From Alphaproteobacteria bacterium (GTDB taxonomy: Bacteria; Pseudomonadota; Alphaproteobacteria; RF32; CAG-239), in contig JAGBDC010000012.1 of assembly GCA_017937705.1 (NCBI GenBank), positions 1 through 58,221 of the forward strand: a stretch of DNA of 58,221 nt, given 5' to 3'. Below the pieces are notes generated by a model. That model saw nothing but the letters and a program-made list of their open reading frames with translations. It was not told the DNA's origin and ran no database searches. Of this stretch, positions 36,099 to 43,969 are shown in pieces. Numbering within the stretch: position 1 is the first letter of the stretch; the number at the start of each line of letters is the position of its first letter. Made by a program: the position numbers and the translations under genes.

Positions 36099-36419
36099 TT
36101 ACTTCTCTGCAACCGGAGCTGAAGGAACAGCCGGAACAGATTGTTCAGCCGGAGCTTGTTCTAAAATAGATTTAACTTCACTGTTTGTATTAGCTTTATA
36201 ATATAAAGACAAAGACATACTTGTAATAAAGAACAATGTAGCTAAAATAGCAGTTGCTTTAGTTAAAAAATTACCGGTACCACGAGCTGTTAAAAAGCTG
36301 GAAGCACCATTACCACCGCCTAATCCGTCAAGTGCACCGCCCGAAGAACGTTGCAACAAAATGAAAGCTACCAAAAAAATGGCAATAAGCAAATGTGATA
36401 CTAATAAAACTGTACTCAT
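36099..36419 (-). CDS. secG: preprotein translocase subunit SecG
   Basis: The 106-residue protein has two membrane helices (about 4-22 and 53-73). Between them lies the SecG loop LLQRSSGGALDGLGGG, which continues with SSFLTARGTGNFLTKAT. An Ala/Pro-rich tail follows (APAEQSVPAVPSAP). It assists SecYE in secretion. Its place between tpiA and pyrG is conserved in proteobacteria. Confidence 0.95.
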   Translation of the reverse strand: MSTVLLVSHLLIAIFLVAFILLQRSSGGALDGLGGGNGASSFLTARGTGNFLTKATAILATLFFITSMSLSLYYKANTNSEVKSILEQAPAEQSVPAVPSAPVAEK

Positions 36420-36434
36420 TTTAATTTCCTTTTA

Positions 36435-37193
36435 TTAACAAACAGACTTCGCAATAGCCAAGAAATCGTCGGCTTTAAGGCTAGCACCACCAATTAAAGC
36501 ACCATCAACATCAGGCAAAGACAAAAATTCTTTAGCATTGCTCGGTTTTACCGAACCACCATACAAGATACGCATTCTATTTGCAACACCTTTTCCGAGT
36601 TTTTTAGCCAAAACTTTTCTTACTGCTGCATGAACTTCTTCAACATCTTCAGCTGTCGGAGTTTTACCGGTACCGATTGCCCAAACAGGTTCATAAGCAA
36701 TAACGGTGTTTGAAGCATCGGCATTATCAGGTACGGATCCCATAATTTGTTTTGAACAAACATCAATGGTTTTTCCTTCATCTCTTTGTTGTTCTGTTTC
36801 GCCGATACAAATAATGGTCTTCAAACCGTTTTCGTATGCAGCAACAGCCTTCTTTGCAACCAATTCATTGCTTTCCTTATGATCAGCACGACGTTCGGAG
36901 TGACCGAGAATCACATAACCGCATCCTAAATCTTTCAACATTGCAGGACTGATATCTCCGGTATGTGCCCCCTTAACTGCAAAATGTGCATCTTGTGCCC
37001 CGAGAGCAACTTTTGCACCGCGCAAGGCTTTTTTAACCGAATAAAGTAAAGTAAACGGGGGGCAAACAACAAATTCACACGCAGGTTTACCCAGAGCTTT
37101 AACTTGTGAAGCTACTGATTTTGCGAGATTTACACCGTCCTGCAACTGTCCGTTCATCTTCCAGTTGCCGGCAATCATAATTTTTCTGGCCAT
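36435..37193 (-). CDS. tpiA: triose-phosphate isomerase
   Basis: The start chosen is ATG at 37193 (MARKIMIAGNWKMNG), with GAGGA nine bases upstream. An in-frame ATG at 37217 lies only about 8 bases from the predicted transcript start and would add an unusual leader. About 252 residues. The catalytic residues sit in NWKMNG (Lys), ILGHSERR (His) and AYEPVWAIGTG (Glu), and the phosphate loop is YGGSVKPSNA. It interconverts dihydroxyacetone phosphate and glyceraldehyde 3-phosphate. Confidence 0.97.
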   Translation of the reverse strand: MARKIMIAGNWKMNGQLQDGVNLAKSVASQVKALGKPACEFVVCPPFTLLYSVKKALRGAKVALGAQDAHFAVKGAHTGDISPAMLKDLGCGYVILGHSERRADHKESNELVAKKAVAAYENGLKTIICIGETEQQRDEGKTIDVCSKQIMGSVPDNADASNTVIAYEPVWAIGTGKTPTAEDVEEVHAAVRKVLAKKLGKGVANRMRILYGGSVKPSNAKEFLSLPDVDGALIGGASLKADDFLAIAKSVC

Positions 37194-37231
37194 AATTTTA
37201 TCCTCTAAAGTTAACATATTGCCTCTCTTTT

Positions 37232-37260
37232 AACATACTAAAAAATTTTTTTCCAGTTAA
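37232..37260 (-). promoter_or_regulatory. probable promoter of the tpiA-kdsA operon
   Basis: On the minus strand TTAACT (37260-37255), 17 bases, TATGTT (37237-37232). It is divergent from the ppiD promoter. Confidence 0.5.
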
Positions 37261-37289
37261 AAAAACTTTTCAACACTAATATTTTGTAA

Positions 37290-37317
37290 TTGCATAAAAT
37301 CATAAATCTATTATATT
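37290..37317 (+). promoter_or_regulatory. probable ppiD-like promoter
   Basis: TTGCAT (37290-37295), 16 bases, TATATT (37312-37317), about 35 bases before the start codon. Confidence 0.55.
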
Positions 37318-37352
37318 GAGACGCAGTTATAATTAAAAGGATGGTAATAAAT

Positions 37353-39188
37353 ATGATTACTAAATTGAGAAAAGCTCAAGATTCTTGGGCAGCCAAAGTA
37401 GTTTTGGCATTAACGGCATTGAGTTTTATGTCATTATTCGGTGTTTCCGGATATTTAAATAGTGCGGCAGAGAATCCTGCTGTTATTAAGGTTAATGATA
37501 ACGGATTAAGTCTTGCCGAATTTAATCAACAGGTAGATGAACAAATAAGAATCGCTCGTCGTCTTTTTGGTGACAATATTGAAGTAACCGACGAAATCAG
37601 AAATTCTATTGCATCAGAACTGGTTCAAAAAAACTTAAGCGAAATGATTGTAAAAGAAATTGCCGGAGCGAAAAAAATATATGTAAGTGACAATTTGGTT
37701 CGTAACATTATTTTTTCACAACCACAGTTTCGTGATGAAAACGGAAAATTCAATCGTGCTGCTTTTCAAAACTTTTTGAGCACTACAAATTGGAGCGAAC
37801 AAAAATATATAAATATGATTCGCAATGATATTGTTAAAAGCTTTTTGATAACCAATCCGATTAACAATATCAAAGTTTCAAAAACGATGGCAGATTTGGT
37901 AGCTAAAGCCGAAAGTCAACGTAAAATTTTCAAATATATTGAAATTGATTCTGCTGAAATGAAAATTGACAGAGAAATCAGCAATGAGGAAGTCGAACAA
38001 TATTATGAAGATTTCAGTTCGGAATTTATCAATCCTGAAACCAGAGATATCAGTGTTATCGATTTGACTTTTGAAGATATTGCCAAACAAGTAGAAGTTT
38101 CAGAAGAAGAAGTTACCGAGTTTTATAATGCTAATATTGAAAATTTTGAAACTCCGGAAACTCGCGAAGTTTTACAAATTCTATCAGCCGATAAAGAAAC
38201 TGCACAAAAAGCTGCCGATTTGGTAAAATCAGGGGCTGATTTCTATGAAACTGCAGAAACCGTTGCAGAACAAAACAAAGAAGATACAGAGTTCGGTTTT
38301 GTTTCTAAAGATATGCTTATTGAAGATATTGCCGAAGGTGTATTTAGTGCTCATAAAGGAGATATTGTCGGTCCGATAGAATCCGAACTCGGTTGGCATG
38401 TCATTAAAGTAAAGGATATTAAAGCCGGTTCTAAAACTGATGAAAATGTTGCTCGTAAGCAAATTGTTGAGGCTATTAAAACCGAAAAAGCTTATGAAAC
38501 AGCTTATGACGTTACAAAAGAAATAGAAGACAAATTGGGTGCAGGAGCATCGTTAGAAGATGTTGCTAAAGATTTGTCTTTAAGCATCAAAACAATTAAA
38601 GGTGTTAAAGATACCGATTCTGCTTCTTATGCAGAAACAGCCTTCTCTTATAATAAAGATGAAATTAGCCAAGCTGTCGAAAACGACAATGGTTTTGTTT
38701 TTGTACGAGTTGACAATATTGTAGAAGCACATCAACAAGATATCGCTACCGCAACTCCCAAAATTAAGATTTTCTGGGAAGAAAGTGAAAAATCTGCAAT
38801 AGCACAAGAAGTTATTCAAGACGTTATGAACGACATTGAAAACGGTGATAAAATTGATGATGTTGCAAATCGTTACAAACTTAAGTTGACAACGACAGAA
38901 GCTCTTACTCGCAGTCAATCTTTTGCTGATTTATCGCAATCTCAAATGATAGAATTGTTTAATGACAAACTAAATGTTGCCAAACAATTTACTTTTGGAA
39001 ATAAAACAGTTATTGCTATGGCTGTGAAAGATGCTAAAGCCAAAGAAATGAGTGATGAAGATATGGATATTATCAATCGTCGTATTAGTATTGATATTAA
39101 CCAAGAAGCTTCAACACAACTCATCAACAGCTATGGAAATAATTATGATGTTAGAGTAAAATATCGTCAATTAGGGTTAGCTGATTAA
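37353..39188 (+). CDS. ppiD: PpiD-like periplasmic folding chaperone/peptidyl-prolyl isomerase
   Basis: The start chosen is ATG at 37353 (MITKLRKAQDS). AAAAGG ends right at an upstream ATG (37341), which leaves that start without a usable spacing. The product is about 611 residues. One N-terminal anchor helix (about residues 12-33, WAAKVVLALTALSFMSLFG) tethers it to the inner membrane. A SurA/PpiD-type N-terminal chaperone domain follows (KVNDNGLSLAEFNQQVDEQ, then QPQFRDENGKFNRAAFQ). A parvulin-type isomerase domain lies around residues 255-360 (TREVLQILSADKETAQKAADL, then GVFSAHKGDIVGPIESELGW and HVIKV). It helps fold newly exported envelope proteins. It has its own terminator. Confidence 0.9.
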   Translation: MITKLRKAQDSWAAKVVLALTALSFMSLFGVSGYLNSAAENPAVIKVNDNGLSLAEFNQQVDEQIRIARRLFGDNIEVTDEIRNSIASELVQKNLSEMIVKEIAGAKKIYVSDNLVRNIIFSQPQFRDENGKFNRAAFQNFLSTTNWSEQKYINMIRNDIVKSFLITNPINNIKVSKTMADLVAKAESQRKIFKYIEIDSAEMKIDREISNEEVEQYYEDFSSEFINPETRDISVIDLTFEDIAKQVEVSEEEVTEFYNANIENFETPETREVLQILSADKETAQKAADLVKSGADFYETAETVAEQNKEDTEFGFVSKDMLIEDIAEGVFSAHKGDIVGPIESELGWHVIKVKDIKAGSKTDENVARKQIVEAIKTEKAYETAYDVTKEIEDKLGAGASLEDVAKDLSLSIKTIKGVKDTDSASYAETAFSYNKDEISQAVENDNGFVFVRVDNIVEAHQQDIATATPKIKIFWEESEKSAIAQEVIQDVMNDIENGDKIDDVANRYKLKLTTTEALTRSQSFADLSQSQMIELFNDKLNVAKQFTFGNKTVIAMAVKDAKAKEMSDEDMDIINRRISIDINQEASTQLINSYGNNYDVRVKYRQLGLAD

Positions 39189-39203
39189 TTTGACTTGTTC
39201 AAC

Positions 39204-39236
39204 AAAAAATCCCGAGAAAATTTCTCGGGATTTTTT
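39204..39236 (+). terminator. ppiD terminator
   Basis: AAAAAATCCCGAGAAA pairs with TTTCTCGGGATTTTTT (core arms about 39209-39219 and 39221-39231), a near-perfect stem with a T tract. It also faces the tRNA-Gly gene on the other strand. Confidence 0.92.
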
Positions 39237-39244
39237 AATATATA

Positions 39245-39318
39245 TGGAGCGAGTAACGGTAATCGAACCCGCATTTAAAGCTTGGGAAGCTCTCATTCTA
39301 CCATTGAATTATACTCGC
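39245..39318 (-). tRNA. tRNA-Gly (anticodon CCC)
   Basis: On the minus strand the acceptor arm GCGAGTA pairs with TACTCGC, with encoded CCA. The anticodon loop TTCCCAA on stem AGAGC/GCTTT gives CCC, and the T arm is GCGGGTTCGATTACCGT-like. 74 bases. Confidence 0.92.
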
Positions 39319-39415
39319 TTTACTGGAGAACAGTTTACTATCAAAAAGATGATAAAATCAATAAAAAAATTAGTTTCGTCCCATAACAAAGTTTGAAATC
39401 TGTCAAAAAAAGAAC

Positions 39416-39443
39416 TTGCTTTTTATATCGTATCGTTTAACTT
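39416..39443 (+). promoter_or_regulatory. possible promoter of the structured RNA
   Basis: TTGCTT (39416-39421), 16 bases, TAACTT (39438-39443). Transcription would begin at about 39450, just at the first hairpin. Confidence 0.4.
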
Positions 39444-39452
39444 AAAAAACAA

Positions 39453-39667
39453 GGCAGGTTGGTGTCTGCCCCGAGGGTTCGAAGCCTCATCTATGGTTGC
39501 CAATACCATTGGCGTAAAAACTCCTTCTGGTCTGTTGACTGGAAGGAGGCTAATAAGTTTATATACGGGATAAGTGTATGCTTATACCCGTTTTGAATCA
39601 ATATGCCCACTATTCCATAGAATAGCTTCGAACTTCCAGTCGCCTTTGCACCAAGGCGATTTTTTAT
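39453..39667 (+). ncRNA. structured RNA of unknown class ending in a terminator, upstream of a methyltransferase
   Basis: About 215 bases with no open frame but many complementary segments. Hairpins: GGCAG/CTGCC (39453-57 and 39466-70); GCCAAT/ATTGGC (39499-504 and 39508-13); CTCCTTC/GAAGGAG (39521-27 and 39542-48); ACGGGATAAG with CTTATACCCGT (39565-74 and 39581-91, one bulge). Long-range helices: GTTCGAAGC (39477-85) with GCTTCGAAC (39625-33), stacking on CTATGG (39491-96) with CCATAG (39615-20). A further GACTGGAAG (39537-45) pairs with CTTCCAGTC (39633-41). This last helix would form a pseudoknot and compete with the third hairpin and with the base of the terminator. The terminator is TCGCCTT/AAGGCGA (39640-46 and 39653-59) plus TTTTTT. 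It ends 13 bases before the methyltransferase start, so it may be an attenuating leader or a separate small RNA. Known classes I can recall do not fit. Confidence 0.6.
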
Positions 39668-39680
39668 TGGGAAGAAAACT

Positions 39681-40718
39681 ATGGGTACAGGAAATAAATA
39701 CCTAACAAAAGCAAAAGATATAAAAGACGATGAGTTTTATACGGGATATGAAGATATCAAAAAAGAGTTGATTAACTATGCTAAATATTTTAGAGGAAAA
39801 GTCATTTATTGCAACTGCGATGACCATAACGGAATCGGCTTAGGAACTCCTAAATCTAATTTTTTGAAATATCTGGCAGATAATTTTGAGGCTTTCAAAA
39901 TCAAAAAAGTTATCGCTACTCACTACGAAAAAGATAAAGACACTTCAACAATGTATATTTTAGATAAGGACAATACCGGCGACGGTATTGCCTGTTTTGA
40001 AGATATTGCAGAAATACCCATGAAAGGAAACGGCGATTTTAGAAGTGATGAATGTATTGAGTTGCTTAAGCAAGCAGATATTGTTATTACTAACCCGCCC
40101 TTTTCATTATTTAGAGAATACGTGACTCAATTAATGGAATATAAAAAGAAATTTTTGATTATAGGTAATAAAAATGCCTTATCATATAAAGATATCTTTT
40201 CACTTATAAAATATAACAAAGTATGGTTAGGATATAATTCTCCAAGCGATTTTACATACAAAGGAGAACCAACAAAAAAAATCACAGGATTAACCAGATG
40301 GTTTACCAATATTGAAAACAGCAAAAGAAATGAAAAATTAAATACCGGTAAAAAATATTACGGATATGAAGAAATGTATCCTAAATATGATAACTATGAT
40401 GCCATAAATGTTGATAAAGTAAATGATATACCAATGGATTATTACGGAGTTATGGGAGTACCAATAACCTTTTTAGATAAATATAACCCTGAACAATTTG
40501 AAATTACAGGAATAACAAAAACATGGTTTGGAGGAGCTTCAAAAATATACCCGAAACAGATACAAATTGATAAAAACGGCAACAGAAAAGAAGTTTCAAA
40601 ATTAAATGACGGAGCAACATTAGAAGTTAATCAAATAAATAATCAAACATATTATGAAGTTGCTGGCAAAAAATATATTCAATTATACGCTCGTATTTTA
40701 ATCAAAAGGAAACAATAA
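39681..40718 (+). CDS. EcoRI-type adenine-specific DNA methyltransferase
   Basis: The 345-residue protein resembles the EcoRI methylase family. A DDEFYTGYEDIKKEL motif near the N-terminus is followed by VIYCNCDDHNG (an AdoMet-binding region near residue 50). The catalytic NPPF is at residues 138-141 (DIVITNPPFSLF), the N6-adenine signature. A C-terminal region holds DYYGVMGVPITFLDKYNPEQ and a basic end. It should methylate a DNA recognition sequence to protect it. It starts 13 bases after the terminator of the structured RNA. The nuclease gene follows by 2 bases, so the two form one operon. The restriction target cannot be read from the sequence. Confidence 0.9.
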   Translation: MGTGNKYLTKAKDIKDDEFYTGYEDIKKELINYAKYFRGKVIYCNCDDHNGIGLGTPKSNFLKYLADNFEAFKIKKVIATHYEKDKDTSTMYILDKDNTGDGIACFEDIAEIPMKGNGDFRSDECIELLKQADIVITNPPFSLFREYVTQLMEYKKKFLIIGNKNALSYKDIFSLIKYNKVWLGYNSPSDFTYKGEPTKKITGLTRWFTNIENSKRNEKLNTGKKYYGYEEMYPKYDNYDAINVDKVNDIPMDYYGVMGVPITFLDKYNPEQFEITGITKTWFGGASKIYPKQIQIDKNGNRKEVSKLNDGATLEVNQINNQTYYEVAGKKYIQLYARILIKRKQ

Positions 40719-40719
40719 A

Positions 40720-41943
40720 ATGACTATGAAAACATCACAACCGCTCATTACAATTAGAGATTTAGTTAAGGGCTATCAGGATAACGGCGAAAAAGGAGTT
40801 GTCGCTTATGGCGGCAAACTAAACGTTCGTCCTGCTTATCAACGTGCTTTCGTTTATAATCCCGACGACAGGGATAGAGTTATGCTCTCCGTTTATAACA
40901 ATATGCCCTTAAACAGCATATATTGGGCAATCAATCCCGACGGTAGTTATGAAGTTATTGACGGACAGCAAAGGATAATGTCTATATGTCAATTTATTAC
41001 CAATGATGACGGTTACGGCAACCCTATTGCTATTGATTTTAACGGCAGAAATACACAAACATTTGAGGGACTATCTGCTGATAAGCAAAAAGATATTTTA
41101 GATTATAAATTACAAGTTTATGTTTGCGACGGAACCGATGACGAAAAACTGGACTGGTTTCATACCATAAATATTGCCGGCAAACAAATGACAAACCAAG
41201 AATTATTAAATGCAAATTATACCGGACAATGGCTAACTTCTGCGAAACAATTTTTCTCAAAGAAAAATAATAATGAAGCTATCGCCATTGCATATTATAA
41301 TAATGATGATAAAAAAACTTTATTAAATCTTTCTGCCGATAGAGTTTTAGGAGATATGGGAAGTTTGGGAGAAAAAGCAAATCGCCAACTGTTATTAGAA
41401 CTTGCTCTAAATTGGTGTATAAATGCCAATCCGTTGGAATATGTGCAAATTAAGGACTATATGGGAAAACATCGTTTTGATAACGATGCCAGAGAGCTTA
41501 TTGAATATTTTAAAAGAGTAATTGACTGGGTAAAGCATACCTTTATAAATTATCGTAATGATATGAAAGGACTGGATTGGGGAATATTATATAATTCTTA
41601 TCATCACATAAATTTTGATGCGAAAAAAATTGAAGAAAAACTAAAATATCTCTACGATTTATACGATACCGACCCTGACGGATTAAAGAAAAAAGGGTTT
41701 TATGAATATTGTCTGTCTGATGACCGAACTCTTATTTGGCATCGAGCCTTTAGTGATAAGCAGAAAAAACAAGCTTATGAAAATCAAGGTAAAAAATGTG
41801 CTAAATGTCGTAAACATTTTCCGTTAAATAAGCTTGACGGGCATCATAAAAAGGCTTTTGCAGACGGCGGAGAAACAACCATTGCCAACTGTGTAATGCT
41901 TTGCGAAAACTGTCATGCAGATTTTCACGCTCAAAAAAGATAA
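40720..41943 (+). CDS. DUF262-HNH nuclease (GmrS/GmrD-like)
   Basis: The 407-residue protein has an N-terminal DUF262 (ParB/sulfiredoxin-like nucleotidase) domain with NVRPAYQRAFVYNPDDRDRV, YEVIDGQQR (D81 to R85) and FHTINIAGKQMTNQELLNA. A C-terminal HNH nuclease has C360 and C363 (CAKC), the catalytic DGHHKK near 373-378, then C395 and C398 with H399 (CENCHADFH). DUF262-HNH fusions include single-chain type IV restriction enzymes of the GmrSD kind, which normally cut modified DNA and need no methylase. Here an EcoRI-type methylase is coupled two bases upstream, so it may act as the restriction partner. AAAGGA precedes the ATG by 9 bases. A terminator follows. Confidence 0.9.
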   Translation: MTMKTSQPLITIRDLVKGYQDNGEKGVVAYGGKLNVRPAYQRAFVYNPDDRDRVMLSVYNNMPLNSIYWAINPDGSYEVIDGQQRIMSICQFITNDDGYGNPIAIDFNGRNTQTFEGLSADKQKDILDYKLQVYVCDGTDDEKLDWFHTINIAGKQMTNQELLNANYTGQWLTSAKQFFSKKNNNEAIAIAYYNNDDKKTLLNLSADRVLGDMGSLGEKANRQLLLELALNWCINANPLEYVQIKDYMGKHRFDNDARELIEYFKRVIDWVKHTFINYRNDMKGLDWGILYNSYHHINFDAKKIEEKLKYLYDLYDTDPDGLKKKGFYEYCLSDDRTLIWHRAFSDKQKKQAYENQGKKCAKCRKHFPLNKLDGHHKKAFADGGETTIANCVMLCENCHADFHAQKR

Positions 41944-41969
41944 ACATTTTCGATGTTTTCTTCACAAAC

Positions 41970-41999
41970 AAAAAGCTTCTCTTTTTAGAGAAGCTTTTT
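41970..41999 (+). terminator. terminator of the methyltransferase/nuclease operon
   Basis: The 12-bp stem AAAAGCTTCTCT (41971-41982) pairs with AGAGAAGCTTTT (41987-41998), with a TTTT loop. It is A/T-flanked on both sides and so could work for both strands (tRNA-His faces it). Confidence 0.9.
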
Positions 42000-42002
42000 A
42001 TA

Positions 42003-42080
42003 TGGGGCGGATGATCGGATTCGAACCGACGACACCCGGTACCACAAACCGGTGCTCTAACCAACTGAGCTACATCCGCC
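42003..42080 (-). tRNA. tRNA-His (anticodon GTG)
   Basis: On the minus strand, GGCGGATGTAGCTCAG opens the 5' end, with the extra 5' G opposite C73 and encoded CCA. The anticodon loop TTGTGGT gives GTG. 78 bases. Confidence 0.95.
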
Positions 42081-42131
42081 ATCGGCTGTATGAGTTTTTA
42101 CAAAATATATTTCCTGCTGTCAAGTAAAATA

Positions 42132-43961
42132 TTAACGATGAAACAATTTATCTATATCTTTTAACTTTAACTCTACATAAGTTGGTCTGCCGTGATTACA
42201 TTGCCCGGAATTTGGAGTATTTTCCATTTCTCGCAATAATCGATTCATTTCTGCCAAATTCAAGCTTCGCCCTGCTCTTACCGAACCATGACAAGCCATG
42301 GTTGCACAAATGTGGTTTATTTTTTCTTCTAATGCAAAATCTTTGCCCCATTCTTGAATTTGTTCAGCCAAATTATGAATTAAAGTCTTGACATCACAAT
42401 CTCCGATAATTGCCGGAATTTCTCTTACAATTATCGCTGTTGAGCCAAACTCTTCAACAATCAAACCTAATCCGGTCATTTGTTCGGCATTTTCAAGTAA
42501 CGCATTTTTTTCGGATAAACTTAAATCTACAACTTCAGGAATTAGAAGCATCTGCGTTTGAGTTTTATCTTTCGTCGCTAATGCTGATTTAAATTTTTCC
42601 ATAACAATACGCTCATGTGCGGCATGTTGGTCAACAATAACTATACTGTCTTCAGTTTGAGAAATTATATAGGTATTGTGGAACTGAGCTTTTGCCTGCC
42701 CTAATACACCGACATCATTTTCTGATATATCTGCAACTTCTTCAGTTTTAACCGAAAATATATTATTCATTTCCGGAATAATGTTACTGTCAATTTTTCT
42801 TCTTATCGGTGCTGTTGGTCGATATAATGAATGAGATTGTGGCAAAGAACAATCAACTCTCACATTTTCTCTCAAAAACATAGTATTTTCCATTGGAAAA
42901 TCTGCGTTTTTAATATCTTTTTCTATTATCTTATCCCAATCGGTTAATTGAGCGGTTTCCATACTGCCTTTTGAAATAGCATTACGAACGGCACTGATTA
43001 ACAATCCTCTTACAGCATTATTATCATAAAAACGAACTTCTGCTTTTGTCGGATGAACATTAACATCAACCAAGTCGGGACTAATATCAAAGAATAAGGC
43101 ACAAACAGGATATCTGCCTATTTCTAAAACTCCCTGATATGCTGCTTTTAATGCCCCTAATAAGGTCTTATCTCTGACCGGACGATTATTTACAAACAAA
43201 TATTGCGACAATGAATTGGCTTTACTATATGTCGGCAAACTGACAAAACCACTGATTGTTAACTCGTCTTTTTGTGCATCAATTAATAGTGAATTTTCAC
43301 CAAACTCACGCCCCATAACATCGCTGATTCGTTTAAGTCTGGCATCGAACAACTCCCCTTGACATGAATTCAAAGCAATACGCTTTTTCTTATCATCATA
43401 TAAATAAAAAGAAATAGCGGGATTAGCCAAAGCAATTCTGTTTATAATATCAACACATTGAGCTGTTTCACTGGCTCCGGTTTTCAAAAACTTCAAACGA
43501 GCAGGAGTTGCATAAAATAAATCTCTTACTTCTACCGTAGTTCCCTTGTTTGCCGCCACCGGTACCGGTGATTTAATTTCTCCGCCTAACACCTCAATTT
43601 TCCACGCATTTTCAGAATCTGCAGTTCTTGATGTGATAGATAATTTAGCTACTGAAGCTATCGAAGGCAAAGCTTCGCCTCTAAAACCCAGAAAGTTGAT
43701 ATGAAATAAATCATCATCGGGCAATTTTGATGTTGCGTGTCTTTCTATTGCTAACATCAAATCATTTTCGTTCATTCCTTTTCCGTTATCGGATATAGAA
43801 ATAAGACTCTTACCGCCATCGACCAGAGTAACTTCAACAGAAGTCGCTCCGGCATCAATGGCGTTTTCTACCAATTCCTTTACAACCGATGCCGGACGTT
43901 CGATAACTTCACCGGCAGCAATTTGATTTACCAGATTATTCGGTAGAATTCTTATTCCCAT
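42132..43961 (-). CDS. mutL: DNA mismatch repair protein MutL
   Basis: MutL links mismatch recognition by MutS to strand incision. The 609-residue product has the GHKL ATPase motifs near the N-terminus (ENAIDAGATSV, SISDNGKGM, GFRGEALPSI) and the LFVNNRPV and VHPTKAEVRF blocks of the transducer domain. The C-terminal endonuclease motif DQHAxxExxxxE is present (D444, then HAAHE, with the second Glu), so it is the type that nicks DNA itself and needs no MutH. The predicted start at 43961 (MGIRILPNN) is typical. Confidence 0.96.
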   Translation of the reverse strand: MGIRILPNNLVNQIAAGEVIERPASVVKELVENAIDAGATSVEVTLVDGGKSLISISDNGKGMNENDLMLAIERHATSKLPDDDLFHINFLGFRGEALPSIASVAKLSITSRTADSENAWKIEVLGGEIKSPVPVAANKGTTVEVRDLFYATPARLKFLKTGASETAQCVDIINRIALANPAISFYLYDDKKKRIALNSCQGELFDARLKRISDVMGREFGENSLLIDAQKDELTISGFVSLPTYSKANSLSQYLFVNNRPVRDKTLLGALKAAYQGVLEIGRYPVCALFFDISPDLVDVNVHPTKAEVRFYDNNAVRGLLISAVRNAISKGSMETAQLTDWDKIIEKDIKNADFPMENTMFLRENVRVDCSLPQSHSLYRPTAPIRRKIDSNIIPEMNNIFSVKTEEVADISENDVGVLGQAKAQFHNTYIISQTEDSIVIVDQHAAHERIVMEKFKSALATKDKTQTQMLLIPEVVDLSLSEKNALLENAEQMTGLGLIVEEFGSTAIIVREIPAIIGDCDVKTLIHNLAEQIQEWGKDFALEEKINHICATMACHGSVRAGRSLNLAEMNRLLREMENTPNSGQCNHGRPTYVELKLKDIDKLFHR

Positions 43962-43969
43962 AATATCTC

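Noticed and set aside
39453-39667. The structured RNA as an IscB/TnpB guide RNA, tmRNA or 6S RNA
   Set aside because: No IscB/TnpB gene is adjacent (the HNH gene is DUF262-type), no tag frame or tRNA-like end is seen, and it is not one long rod with a central bubble.
41780-41943. HNH motif as an intron homing endonuclease
   Set aside because: It is fused to a full DUF262 domain and lies in an operon with a methyltransferase; no intron is visible.
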